From positions 1 to 64,000 of the forward strand of contig NZ_MQUS01000039.1 of NCBI RefSeq assembly GCF_001953885.1: 64,000 nucleotides of DNA, read 5' to 3'. Shown here one piece after another: positions 34,398 to 42,884 of the stretch (within the stretch, counting starts at the first letter, position 1; the number at the start of each line of letters is the position of its first letter). Origin of the DNA: Streptomyces sp. IMTB 2501. Lineage in GTDB: Bacteria; Actinomycetota; Actinomycetes; Streptomycetales; Streptomycetaceae. The notes under the pieces were generated by a model. The model did not search any database and was not told where the DNA came from. It was given only the letters and a program-made list of their open reading frames with translations. Made by a program: the position numbers and the translations under genes.

Positions 34398-35234
34398 TCA
34401 CCTCATCCTTTCGTGTGTCGCGTCCAGGTACTCCTTCACCGGGCCCGCCAGTTCCTTGTAGAACGGTGTGCGGTCGGCGGCCTGCAGTACCTGGGCGCAG
34501 ATGGTCAGTTCTGCCATGCGTGCGGCTGGGGTGTCGAGGATGTGGGCGAGGGTCTGGCGGACGCGTGCGGCCGTGGCGGGGGTGTGGAGGGAGTAGAGGT
34601 AGAGCTGGGCGGCGTCGAAGGCGACCGGGGCTTGCCCCCAGCCTTCCCAGTCCAGGATGGTGAGGTCGGGACCGCCGAGATTGGACCAATGGAAATCGCC
34701 ATGGGCGGTGGACCACTCGATCTGACCGACATCGCAGCCTGTGTATTCGGGGACGGCCCGGCGGATGTACTCCTCGCGTACGGCGATGCGCTCGGTGTGG
34801 ACCTTGGCGAGGGAGTCGAGCGCAGTCCGGAGCCCCGCCCACCATGCCTTGGGAAGGGCCGGATCGTGTTCGAGGACCGGTGAGCGGGCGATGACGGTCG
34901 CGTCCGTGTGCTGATACAGCTCGGCACGGTACGCCCAGCCGGCGGCCTGCCAGTCGTGGACGTCGTCGAGGACAGGACGGGGAATCACTGGAGGAAGCAG
35001 CTCCTGGGCGGTCTTCGGGCCGTCCCAAAGTTTCCCGTGTGCCTTGTCGGGGCGCCCCGAGACGACGCGGAGCCAGCCGGTGCCCTGCGCGCTGGTTACG
35101 GCTCCGGAGAGGGTCCGGCCGGCGTAACCCCAGATGGGTTCTGCGGCGAGGTCGATCAGCGTGAGAGTGGTGCACACGAATGCCCTGGCGGTACGCATGC
35201 GTCGGGCGGTGGCGTCGTCAGGCGCCGAGAACAT
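34398..35234 (-). CDS. APH-family phosphotransferase
   Basis: 278 residues, ATG at 35234, overlapping the upstream aldo/keto reductase stop by 17 bp. The catalytic loop STAHGDFHWSNL and metal-binding ILDWEGWG identify the aminoglycoside phosphotransferase/choline kinase fold. The N-lobe is short but has a plausible nucleotide loop (GAVTSAQGTGWLRVVSG). Substrate unknown; as part of a peptide/cupin operon it may act on a modified product or give self-protection, which is inference. Confidence 0.85.
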   Translation of the reverse strand: MFSAPDDATARRMRTARAFVCTTLTLIDLAAEPIWGYAGRTLSGAVTSAQGTGWLRVVSGRPDKAHGKLWDGPKTAQELLPPVIPRPVLDDVHDWQAAGWAYRAELYQHTDATVIARSPVLEHDPALPKAWWAGLRTALDSLAKVHTERIAVREEYIRRAVPEYTGCDVGQIEWSTAHGDFHWSNLGGPDLTILDWEGWGQAPVAFDAAQLYLYSLHTPATAARVRQTLAHILDTPAARMAELTICAQVLQAADRTPFYKELAGPVKEYLDATHERMR

Positions 35235-36102
35235 CGATCACCTCATGCAGGGTCTTGTCCGGGAGCGAAGGTAGAGCGAGGACGCGATGGGCGGCCTCCC
35301 AGTGTTGCGCATGCCCGGAACCCAGGAGGATCTGGTTCACCCCCGGGGTGGACGCGGTGACGCGTAGCGCTGCCTCGGCCGACGTGGCGCCTGGGGCGAT
35401 GAGTCGGGCGAGCTCGGCGGTGACCAAGGCGGGGAGTTCTCCGCCGTGCAAAGGCGCGGAGATGAACGTGTCCAGGCCGGCTGCGGTCGCCTCAGCCAGA
35501 GGGCCGGTGCACTCCAGGGCGTGGGCGACCGGTTTCAGCATGACCAGCGATACGGGGAGCTGGATGGCAACCAGGTGATGCCCGGGGCCTCCGCGGCAGG
35601 TAGCGATGTCGAGCACGTCAGCGACACTGAACGTGCCGTCGAAGCCGGTCCAGGTGGCGACGCCGTAGCCTCCGATTCGTCCAGCGCGGGCCTCGGCTTC
35701 GAGAGCGGTGAAGGCGCTGGTGATGGCGTCGTGAGGGCGGTCGGCTCGTTCGGGGTTGTGGACGAAGACGATGTCCGGCGCGCGGCCCAGCTCTGCGACG
35801 TTGCGGCGGCTCTGCCAGGCGACGTAGCGGTGTGTGAGGCAGTGGCCTGAAGCGGCTTCGGTCGGTGTTACGGCTCCCGCGTCGCTGGCAGCTGTCGCAA
35901 TGTCGGGGGTGAGGAATCCGACCTTCGTCGACACACGCAGACCCGGGTTACCGACGAGCACTGGCTGGAGCCGGGTCTGGGCGCGGCCGTGGTGGTAGTT
36001 GGGGGCGGTGTCGATCCAGGATGCCCCGCAGGCGACCGCGTGGACGGCCGCCTGAGGAATGTCCCGACACCGGTATGTTCCCAGTGCGAGGTCGGGGGTC
36101 AC
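35218..36102 (-). CDS. aldo/keto reductase
   Basis: 294 residues from a GTG overlapping the cupin gene stop (GTGA). Begins with LALGTYRCRDIPQ, followed by ASWIDTAPNYHHGRAQ (catalytic Asp and Tyr), STKVGFL (Lys) and IVFVHNP (in place of the usual His-containing DLYLLH). The C-terminal NADPH loop ends in VNQILLGSGHAQHWEAA. A TIM-barrel NAD(P)H-dependent oxidoreductase of the family with short loops. Third gene of the tight operon. Confidence 0.87.
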   Translation of the reverse strand: MTPDLALGTYRCRDIPQAAVHAVACGASWIDTAPNYHHGRAQTRLQPVLVGNPGLRVSTKVGFLTPDIATAASDAGAVTPTEAASGHCLTHRYVAWQSRRNVAELGRAPDIVFVHNPERADRPHDAITSAFTALEAEARAGRIGGYGVATWTGFDGTFSVADVLDIATCRGGPGHHLVAIQLPVSLVMLKPVAHALECTGPLAEATAAGLDTFISAPLHGGELPALVTAELARLIAPGATSAEAALRVTASTPGVNQILLGSGHAQHWEAAHRVLALPSLPDKTLHEVIDVLGA

Positions 36103-37268
36103 GGCTCGCTCACCGCCGCGACGTTTGCGTTGACCAGTTCCGTGACGAGCCCGGCGACCTGTCCGAGAGTGAGGCCGCTCGTTTCCGCGAGGTGCCCCAG
36201 TGGCGTCGAGGAGCCGTCGAGGAGAAGGGACAGCACAGCGCGCACGGACGGGGCGAACGTCCACTCTTCGCCGCCGGCGAGGAGCACGGCCTGGCCCTGA
36301 TCGTTGTCAGTTAGTTGGGCTCGCGCCGTGGTGAGCCGGACATGCACGTCGTCCCTCGCCGGTACGGTGCCGAGGAACGGCAGTGACGGCATGGGGCGGC
36401 CCGGCTCGATGCCGTCCCGCGCGGTGAGGAAGTCTCCGATCGCTCCGTCGTGGAGGGCATCCGCGACTTCCTTGCGGAGGAGTTCGAGGTAGGCGGCCTG
36501 TTCCTGCGGCGGGGCGAAGACGGGCAGGTGCGCACGTACGGTTTCCGACGTTCGCAACCGGTCCGAGAGCCAGCCCAGCAGATCGGCGCCGGTCGTGGTC
36601 TGGAGTCCGCACGTCAGGTGCAGGGATCGACCCTCGGCGGCCGCCACCGCGTGCCACCAGCCCCGGGGCAGGTACAGCATGTCGCCGGCGCCCAGGATGA
36701 TCTCTTCGATGGACTCGTCTGCCGGAGGTTCCGGGGCTTCGGTGTCACGGTGGAGCGGGTTGATCCGGGTCGGCCCGTACAGGCGCCACCGCTTGGCTCC
36801 ATCGAGTTGGACCACGATGACGTCGTGATCGTCCCAGTGGGTACCGAAGCCCTCCGTCGCAGTCCAGGAGGCGTACGCGTTGATCTGGACACGGCCGCGG
36901 AAGACCGCTTCGAGGGCCTGCGCCAAGCGTTCAGCGGGCTGATGGAGTTCATCCACGGAGTCCAGGACCAGTGAGGCGCCGTCGTGGAGTTGGCCGTGCA
37001 GCCGCGAGGGCTGGACGCGCTGCCACACCACGTTCCTGCGGGTGGTGACAGCGCTGGCGTAGCGCTGCCAGGGGATGAGTTCCCCGTCGCGGTGAAGACG
37101 GAGGCGAGGCGGTTCAAGGCGGCCCCGGCCGATGACGGTGTTGAGGTCGTCCCACGTCAGGACAGACGAGAAGTCCGCGATGCTGCGCCAGACGCGGTAA
37201 GTGCGGCCGAAGGCCCCAGTGGGGAAGTCCCCACCGAGGCGTTCGACCACCTTCAAGAAGGCGGTCAC
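36099..37268 (-). CDS. JmjC-type cupin oxygenase
   Basis: 389 residues, ATG at 37268. Residues about 150-240 form a JmjC/cupin-8 barrel with YASWTATEGFGTHWDDHDVI (His-x-Asp iron ligands), the strand VVQLDGAKRWRLYGP and GDMLYLPRGWWHAVAAA with the distal His. This is the plan of ribosomal oxygenases (RoxA, NO66) that hydroxylate protein side chains with Fe(II) and 2-oxoglutarate. A C-terminal winged-helix-like part follows (LDGSSTPLGHLAETSGLTLG). It lies 15 bp after a 44-residue peptide gene, its likely substrate. Confidence 0.88.
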   Translation of the reverse strand: MTAFLKVVERLGGDFPTGAFGRTYRVWRSIADFSSVLTWDDLNTVIGRGRLEPPRLRLHRDGELIPWQRYASAVTTRRNVVWQRVQPSRLHGQLHDGASLVLDSVDELHQPAERLAQALEAVFRGRVQINAYASWTATEGFGTHWDDHDVIVVQLDGAKRWRLYGPTRINPLHRDTEAPEPPADESIEEIILGAGDMLYLPRGWWHAVAAAEGRSLHLTCGLQTTTGADLLGWLSDRLRTSETVRAHLPVFAPPQEQAAYLELLRKEVADALHDGAIGDFLTARDGIEPGRPMPSLPFLGTVPARDDVHVRLTTARAQLTDNDQGQAVLLAGGEEWTFAPSVRAVLSLLLDGSSTPLGHLAETSGLTLGQVAGLVTELVNANVAAVSEP

Positions 37269-37283
37269 TTCTGTCGGCTCCGC

Positions 37284-37418
37284 TCAGTCGTTGGTGTCGG
37301 AGACACCGGTCGAGCCGCCGTCGGAGGGCTGCTCGGCACGGGCACGGGCGGCGGCGATGGACTTCCGGGAGACGATCAGCCCGTCCTCGGCGGGCTGCAT
37401 GACGACGTTCTCGGGCAT
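37284..37418 (-). CDS. small peptide, candidate precursor
   Basis: 44 residues. ATG at 37418 with GGAG seven bases upstream; a longer in-frame extension lacks a ribosome site. Sequence begins MPENVVMQPAEDGLIVSRKS, has an Ala/Arg helix (IAAARARAE) and ends with a polar Gly/Ser/Thr/Asp tail. No cysteine, so no lanthionine or disulfide is expected. First gene of an operon with a JmjC oxygenase, a reductase and a phosphotransferase, which is the layout expected of a modified peptide. I cannot place it in a named family. Confidence 0.65.
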   Translation of the reverse strand: MPENVVMQPAEDGLIVSRKSIAAARARAEQPSDGGSTGVSDTND

Positions 37419-37595
37419 CGTGCACTCCTGTTTCTCTCGGCCTCCTCCCACCCAGCCAGAGCGAGAGGTCTTGGCCAGATCCGCTGTGCCGGTTGCAGAC
37501 AGCGCATCTGGAGCGGCGCCCGCCCACATGGGGAGACGAGAGGACGCCGTACCGCCCGGCGCCGTCCTTCGGTATACCGGGCGGGGTCGTGGGTG

Positions 37596-37919
37596 CTACA
37601 GGGAGGCCCGCAGGCCCTCCAGGACGAGCGAGAGCAGCGCCGTGTCCAGCTCAGTGGCCTCGACGGCGGCTCGCCCTTCGGCGTGCCACTGCGCGAGTCG
37701 TCCGCGCCACGCGGCCTCGGCGCGCATGACTTCGGTCCGGATATCTGCCAGCGCCAGATCGGTTTCCGTGCGTAGCCGCACGAGGTCGGCGGGGGTCAGG
37801 CGCAGGGTGCGGACGGTGATCGTGCCCTGCATACGGCGAGGTACGGCCAGCTCCACGCATTGCTCCGGATCGGCGACGCCCGCCAACTCGTCTTCGGGCA
37901 GCAGTCGCAGGGTCAGCAC
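37596..37919 (-). CDS. unknown protein
   Basis: 107 residues, ATG at 37919, overlapping the upstream ATP-binding protein gene by seven bases. Strand-rich first half (VELAVPRRMQGTITVRTLRL) and a long helix (TETDLALADIRTEVMRAEAA). No export signal. Coupled to the HATPase gene, so probably acts with it. Family not recognised. Confidence 0.6.
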   Translation of the reverse strand: MLTLRLLPEDELAGVADPEQCVELAVPRRMQGTITVRTLRLTPADLVRLRTETDLALADIRTEVMRAEAAWRGRLAQWHAEGRAAVEATELDTALLSLVLEGLRASL

Positions 37920-38320
37920 GTCGGGACCGCCAGCTCCGCCCAGACGGTTTTGCCCCAGCGCTTTTTGTCGTAGCCCCAGCGGTGCGACAGCGCGTCGATC
38001 AGTACGAGGCCGCGCCCAGCCTCATCGCCGGCATCGACCGGACCCATTTTCGGCAGAGCCTGGGATTTGTCGGTGACGCCGATACGCACGAGGTCGTTGG
38101 TGACGCGCCGGATGGACACCCGGATCAAACGGCATGGAGTGTGGCGGACTGCGTTGCCCACCAGCTCGGAGACGATCAGCGTGCCCGCATCGGCCATCTC
38201 GCCTATGCCCCAGGTGTTCAGTGCGGCCGACACGAGTCGTCGGGCACGGCGGGCCGCCTCGGGCTCACAGGGGAGGGTTTCGGTGTAACCGGGCGGTCCG
38301 ACTGTGGTGGGTCTGGTCAT
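37913..38320 (-). CDS. HATPase_c anti-sigma-type kinase
   Basis: 135 residues from the ATG at 38320. N box TLIVSELVGNAVRHTP and G1 VTDKSQALP with G2 EAGRGLVLIDALS give the RsbW/SpoIIAB-like fold frequent in streptomycetes. It lacks membrane segments and a phospho-accepting His. Such proteins bind ATP and modulate regulators; the neighbouring XRE and DUF6879 genes are its usual company. Confidence 0.85.
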   Translation of the reverse strand: MTRPTTVGPPGYTETLPCEPEAARRARRLVSAALNTWGIGEMADAGTLIVSELVGNAVRHTPCRLIRVSIRRVTNDLVRIGVTDKSQALPKMGPVDAGDEAGRGLVLIDALSHRWGYDKKRWGKTVWAELAVPTC

Positions 38321-38489
38321 GACGCTCACGGGGTCGTCTCCTCGGGGCTGGACGTCCCGCTCGCAACGGGGGTACGAGCGGGACTCTCCTCCATTGCCGC
38401 CGAGGGGAGCCTGGCCTGCCCGGCGACGCCAACGACCGTACGGAGAGCCGGAGTTTCGCCTCAACGAAATTGCGGGGAATTGCGCAACG

Positions 38490-39338
38490 TCATCCGAGGG
38501 AGTCGATCGCGGCGTTAATCAAGGAGCGGGCGGCGTTGCCGTGGACGGCCATCCTCGTCAGTTCCCCGAACGCCTTGCGATAGTCGGCGACTTCGCGCGG
38601 TTGCACCACATTGACCTCGGCCGTGAGGGTTTCCACGACGCTGCGCGTGCCGTCATGCAGGTAGAACGCCTCCAACGGCCACATGGTCCTCTGCGCGGTG
38701 AAGGGAATGACGCCCAGGGAGACGGACGGGAGCGGCATCACGGTCAGCAGATGCCTCAGCTGTCCGGCCATCGTCTCGGCGTCGCCCACGCGATAGCGCA
38801 GGACGCACTCCTCCATGAGCACGACGAACCGGTGTCCGCCCTCGTACAGGAACCGACTCCGGGCGACTCGGGCCGCGACAGCCTCGGAGATGTCGTTGGG
38901 GGTGCCCTGGAAGTCGGTGATGGCCTCCATCAGGGCCGTGGCGTATGCGGGAGTCTGGAAGAAGCCGGGCACGACGTTGGAGACGTACGCGCGAGTGACG
39001 CCGCGCTGCGCGTAGCGGTCGTTGATGTCCTCCTGCGTCTTACGCATGCCGGTCCGGTGGCTCCTGCGCCACTCCACGTACATCGAGTCGACGGCGCGGG
39101 CCGTGGCGATCAGGTCGTCGGCCTGGTCAGCGGCGGCGCAGGCAGCACACCAGGCGCGGATGTCCCCGTCGGTGGGCTGTACCTCGCCCTTTTGGATGCG
39201 GGTGGTCTTCGCGGGGTGCCAGCCGCACCGGGCGGAGAGTTCCTTCCCGGTGAGGCCGGCGTCCTTGCGAAGGTGCGTCAGGCGTACGGCGAGCGCTTCA
39301 CGGGCTGCCTGAGCGCTGGACGAAGGAGAGGCGGGCAT
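38490..39338 (-). CDS. XRE regulator with DUF5753
   Basis: 282 residues, start at 39338. Helix-turn-helix in RLTHLRKDAGLTGKELSARC then GWHPAKTTRIQKGEVQPT. From residue 100 on, DUF5753: AYVSNVVPGFFQTPAYATAL, ARSRFLYEGGHRFVVLMEEC, LRYRVGD, VSLGVIPF, FYLHDGTRSVVETLTAEV. This is the standard streptomycete pair-forming regulator. Followed on the same strand by its upstream partner DUF6879 at 39354. Confidence 0.9.
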   Translation of the reverse strand: MPASPSSSAQAAREALAVRLTHLRKDAGLTGKELSARCGWHPAKTTRIQKGEVQPTDGDIRAWCAACAAADQADDLIATARAVDSMYVEWRRSHRTGMRKTQEDINDRYAQRGVTRAYVSNVVPGFFQTPAYATALMEAITDFQGTPNDISEAVAARVARSRFLYEGGHRFVVLMEECVLRYRVGDAETMAGQLRHLLTVMPLPSVSLGVIPFTAQRTMWPLEAFYLHDGTRSVVETLTAEVNVVQPREVADYRKAFGELTRMAVHGNAARSLINAAIDSLG

Positions 39339-39353
39339 GGGGTGAGGTGCGGG

Positions 39354-39887
39354 TCAGACGGTGTACTTCTCGTGGTCGACGGCACGCTCCCATACGGCCT
39401 CGAAGGCGTCGGAGCAGAGCTTGGCCACGGCGGGGTCCTCGCTGAATTCCTTGGGCGGATCCGCCCAATCACCGTCCCCGGTGAAGATGTTGAACTGCAC
39501 CAGGCGGTCGTCGAACAGCCAGAAGTCGGCTCCAGGCAAGGCGATGTCCACGGCCCGCCGACGGGGCAGCCAGCGCACCAGCTCACCCGCCTCGACGTTC
39601 AGCGGGGTGGCAGCGTGCTCCCACCGGATGTAGTCCGTCACGGGCTCGGAAACGATCCTGGCCCGACGCATCACCACACCACGGCCAACGGCCTCCCGCA
39701 CTACGCCCAGCCAGCCAGGCCACCACCGCGCCGTCGGATCGAGATCGACGTGGCCAGTGTGCTTGAACTCCTCGAACTCCTCCGCCTCGTCACCGACGCC
39801 GTACGCGTCACGCATCTCCAGATGCACCGCGCTACGGCGCGTACCGGCCAGCAGCTCAGCGAAGCTCGGCACGCCGCTCTGCGACAT
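39354..39887 (-). CDS. DUF6879 family protein
   Basis: 177 residues, start at 39887. Begins PSFAELLAGTRRSAVHLEMR, DAYGV, then WARR-type region VVMRRARIVSEPVTDYIRWE, LPRRRAVDIALPGADFWLFD and FNIFTGDGDW. This matches DUF6879, nearly always encoded beside an XRE/DUF5753 regulator. Role unknown, probably partner or target of that regulator. Confidence 0.85.
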   Translation of the reverse strand: MSQSGVPSFAELLAGTRRSAVHLEMRDAYGVGDEAEEFEEFKHTGHVDLDPTARWWPGWLGVVREAVGRGVVMRRARIVSEPVTDYIRWEHAATPLNVEAGELVRWLPRRRAVDIALPGADFWLFDDRLVQFNIFTGDGDWADPPKEFSEDPAVAKLCSDAFEAVWERAVDHEKYTV

Positions 39888-40122
39888 CGCACGCCTCCCT
39901 CAGAATCGGCACCATGCGGGCCGGGATGCGGATCACCGTCTCGTGGGCGGGGATTCCCACCGCGTGACCGGCGACCCACTCCGTACCGCTGACCAGTGCC
40001 TCCAGCGCTTCCTCGGCCTTGATGCCCTGGAGGACCAGGTCAGCCGTCTCCTCTTCCACCCACACCGTCGGCGAACCCTCGCCCCCGGTGTTGGGGTCGA
40101 TCCCGATGAACTGTAGGTCCAC
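39856..40122 (-). CDS. small unknown protein
   Basis: 88 residues from the GTG at 40122, overlapping the DUF6879 gene by 32 bp. Contains LQFIGIDPNTGGEGSPTVWV and EEALEALVSGTEWVAGHAVG then a helix RMVPILREACDVAERR. Commonly seen upstream of DUF6879 genes as part of the same cluster. 40123-40283 holds no gene. Confidence 0.65.
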   Translation of the reverse strand: MDLQFIGIDPNTGGEGSPTVWVEEETADLVLQGIKAEEALEALVSGTEWVAGHAVGIPAHETVIRIPARMVPILREACDVAERRAELR

Positions 40123-40283
40123 GATGCCCTCCCAGATCAAGTCGGTTGCGCGTTCTTGCGTGCGACGCTTTCGAAGGGGGCAAGGGTCGTCAAGGGCGCG
40201 GGGAAGGTTTGGTGTGACGTTGGCTTGAACCCACCGACTCTCAGTCGCAGAAGCGCGGGGCGCACGGTGAAACCACACGGCGC

Positions 40284-41999
40284 CTACCGGTGCTTTCGAT
40301 GCTGCTGTTTGGTGGGGGTCGCCGCCACCGCCGAGAGCGGGGGGCTCCCGTTCTGCTGGTTGGGGACCGAGCCTGCGATGGTCGAGCGTCGGCGGGCGGC
40401 TTCGGCGCGGCGGTTGGGGGCCGGGTTTCGGCTGGTGTGCTGGATGCGGGTGATCAGTACGCGGGCGGGTTGTCGGGCGGTGGTCAGCTCGCGTTGTGCG
40501 GCGGCTTCCTTGAGGAGCTGGTGGGGTTGGTGACCGCGGGCTTCGGCGTCGGCGAGGACGGTGGCAAGCGCGGGCCAGGCCGGGTCGGCGAGGATCTGCT
40601 CGGCGTGGTCGGGGACGGCCGCCCGTACGTCGTTCGCGAGAACGCGGCGGGATTGGTCCCTGGGCGGTCGGGCTGCGAGTTCGGTGAGCGTCTGGGTGAC
40701 GGCGCGGTCTGCGGCTGTCTGGAGGTGCTGGACTGCTAGGCGGGCGGCGTCGGTCTGGTGGGTGTGGTCCTTCGCTTCGTGCCAGCGCCGGGCGACGATG
40801 GTTGCCCAGACGAGGGCTGCGAGCAGGGCGGCGAGCGTGCTGCCGTCGGGGCCGGTGGCGGTGTGGACGATGTCGCGTGCCGCGCTTCGCACGGTGTGGG
40901 CGGCGCGGTCTTCGGCGCGGATCTGGGAGCGCTGGGCTCGGGCGAACGCCTTGGATGCGGCTTGGAGTTCTGTGCGCAGATTGTCGGGTGCCTTCTGGGC
41001 GGTGGCTTCGAGTAGTTCGCCGAGGGCTGCGATGTGGGCCTGGGCATGTGTGTCGTCGGCGAGGTCGGTGTGGAGGGTGTCGAGCGCGTCGGTGGCCTGG
41101 TGCCAGGGGGTGCTGGGGCGGTTGCGGCGGGCGGTGGGGTGCTCTTCGGGCTGGCTGTATTCGAGGCGGGCCTTGATCTTGGGCAGGGAGAGGTCGGGGG
41201 CGATCTTGCCTCCGGGGTGGAAGATCTGCTCCTGGTTGTCGTTGAGGTCGCCGGGGCGGCCGACGGCGTAGCCGAGGAGGTCGCCTGACGGGCCTTGCCG
41301 GGCCTTGACCTCGATACCGTCGGCTTCCAGGTAGGCGATGAATTCTTCGGCGTTGGTCACGTGGGGGATGGCGGCGCGGATGCGGTCCTGGAGCCATTCG
41401 GGGCTGGTCTGTTCCCAGCCGAGGCGTTCGGCCTTGTGCATCTCGGCTTGGGTGGGTCGGCGGGCGCCGGTGCGGTCGACCTTCTTCAGCCTGCGCAGCC
41501 CGTAGTCCCTCTCGATGTCGCGGCAGGCATCGCTGACGCGCAGGCCGCTGTCGTGGAGTTTGGGGCGGCGGCCGTCCTCGCGGACGGTGGTGGCAAGGAT
41601 GTGGATGTGGTCGTCGGCGTGGCGTACGGCAATCCAGCGGCAGGCCAGGTCGTCACCGGCCGGGGCAATACCGGCCGCCTCGACGATGCGCCGGGCTATC
41701 TCGCCCCACTCGGCGTCGGAGAGGTAGCGGTCCTCGGGAGCGACGCGAACAGGGCAGTGCCAGACGTGGTCGGTGACCTTCTTGCCGAACTCGCTGTTCC
41801 GAAGTTGAACGGGCGCGTCAAGGTAGCGGGCGAGTTCGGTGAGGGTGGCGTCCTCGTTACGGCCGGGGTCGGGCATGCCGAGCATCGCGAAGCCTGCCAC
41901 GATGTGCGGGTCGGTGTGCTCGTCGTGCCGGCCGGGACCGTAGAGGTAGGCGAGCAGGCCGCGGGTGTTGGCCCCGGCTGGTTTGATGGCGGCGATCAC
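40284..41999 (-). CDS. relaxase / mobilisation nuclease
   Basis: 571 residues, ATG at 41999, overlapping the MobC-type gene. N-terminal relaxase domain: possible catalytic Tyr in GLLAYLYGPGRHDEH, and metal-binding His127, His131, His133 in VRHADDHIHIL, the three-His motif of MOB relaxases. After residue 300 the chain is helical and Ala/Arg-rich, likely for protein contacts. It would nick oriT and pilot single-stranded DNA. Together with MobC this makes element 2 mobilisable; no coupling protein or VirB genes are present. Confidence 0.9.
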   Translation of the reverse strand: MIAAIKPAGANTRGLLAYLYGPGRHDEHTDPHIVAGFAMLGMPDPGRNEDATLTELARYLDAPVQLRNSEFGKKVTDHVWHCPVRVAPEDRYLSDAEWGEIARRIVEAAGIAPAGDDLACRWIAVRHADDHIHILATTVREDGRRPKLHDSGLRVSDACRDIERDYGLRRLKKVDRTGARRPTQAEMHKAERLGWEQTSPEWLQDRIRAAIPHVTNAEEFIAYLEADGIEVKARQGPSGDLLGYAVGRPGDLNDNQEQIFHPGGKIAPDLSLPKIKARLEYSQPEEHPTARRNRPSTPWHQATDALDTLHTDLADDTHAQAHIAALGELLEATAQKAPDNLRTELQAASKAFARAQRSQIRAEDRAAHTVRSAARDIVHTATGPDGSTLAALLAALVWATIVARRWHEAKDHTHQTDAARLAVQHLQTAADRAVTQTLTELAARPPRDQSRRVLANDVRAAVPDHAEQILADPAWPALATVLADAEARGHQPHQLLKEAAAQRELTTARQPARVLITRIQHTSRNPAPNRRAEAARRRSTIAGSVPNQQNGSPPLSAVAATPTKQQHRKHR

Positions 42000-42727
42000 G
42001 CGGCTGCCTCCGTCTCCGGATCGATGGGCTGGCGCAGGGCCTCGGCGATCAGCTCCAGCAGGTCGTGGAGTTCGGTCAGGCGCTGGCGGAGGTCGGGCGG
42101 GGTCTGGTCGCTGTTGAGGGCTCGGGCGATCTGGTTGACGTTGACGCCGATCCGGTTGATCTGTCGCAGGACCTGGGCGCGGAAGATGTGCGTACGGCGG
42201 CGGTCCTCGGACAGGGGCAGGTTGGCGGTGAACCGACCGGTGACGAAGGCGAGGACGATGTCGGCGGCGAAGCCGGAGTCACCTTTATAGCCATGCTCGA
42301 TGGCTGCCTGCTGAAGCTGGGTGTGTTCGTTGCCGGTGAAGCGCAGGGGACCAACGCGGACCACGCGCTTGGTGCCGGTGAAGCGACGGATGGCGGGCTG
42401 CACGCTCTGCACGACGGTCTCGCCGGCGGAGGTCTCGGCGGTGCGGGCGGGGTGGAGGACTTCGCTCTGGACGGCATGGAGTGTGTCCAGGTCGAGGCCG
42501 CCCTCGGCCCCGACCTCCCGGTTCGGCGCCCCCTGGCGCCGGGCTTCCTCCGCCACCCCCGGGGCGGAGACCCCCGAAGACCGGCCTTGAGTCGGACTCG
42601 GGGTACTACTGGCTCCGCCAGGGGCACCCCGTCCGAACGCGCGCCGCAGACGGTTCATCAGCGTAGGGGACTTCGCCTGAGGCAGCAGCTCGTCCAGGGT
42701 GTGGTCGGGGCGGTGCGGGTCGTGCAT
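41996..42727 (-). CDS. MobC-type relaxosome protein
   Basis: 243 residues from the ATG at 42727. A disordered N-terminal third rich in Gly, Ser and Pro, then from residue 130 the MobC domain (RVGPLRFTGNEHTQLQQAAI, FRAQVLRQINRIGVNVNQIA, RALNSD). Coupled to the relaxase gene (four-base overlap), it should bind oriT and help the nuclease. oriT is probably close to 42.73-42.88 kb upstream; I did not identify it. Confidence 0.85.
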   Translation of the reverse strand: MHDPHRPDHTLDELLPQAKSPTLMNRLRRAFGRGAPGGASSTPSPTQGRSSGVSAPGVAEEARRQGAPNREVGAEGGLDLDTLHAVQSEVLHPARTAETSAGETVVQSVQPAIRRFTGTKRVVRVGPLRFTGNEHTQLQQAAIEHGYKGDSGFAADIVLAFVTGRFTANLPLSEDRRRTHIFRAQVLRQINRIGVNVNQIARALNSDQTPPDLRQRLTELHDLLELIAEALRQPIDPETEAAA

Positions 42728-42884
42728 GGGCTGGTTCTCCGTGGAGCGCAGGGATTGGCGGGGTGCGGGCCTGCGTGTCCCCGTGCCGGTGAGCACGGGG
42801 ACACGGAGCTGGGGCTGGGGCGGGTGTCAGCCTGGTCCGCGTGGATCAGGCAGCGTCGGCGTTGGATGCGCTGGTCTCTGCGTG

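Noticed and set aside
37284..37418. FxLD-type lanthipeptide precursor
   Set aside because: No FxLD motif, no Cys, and no lanthionine enzymes nearby.
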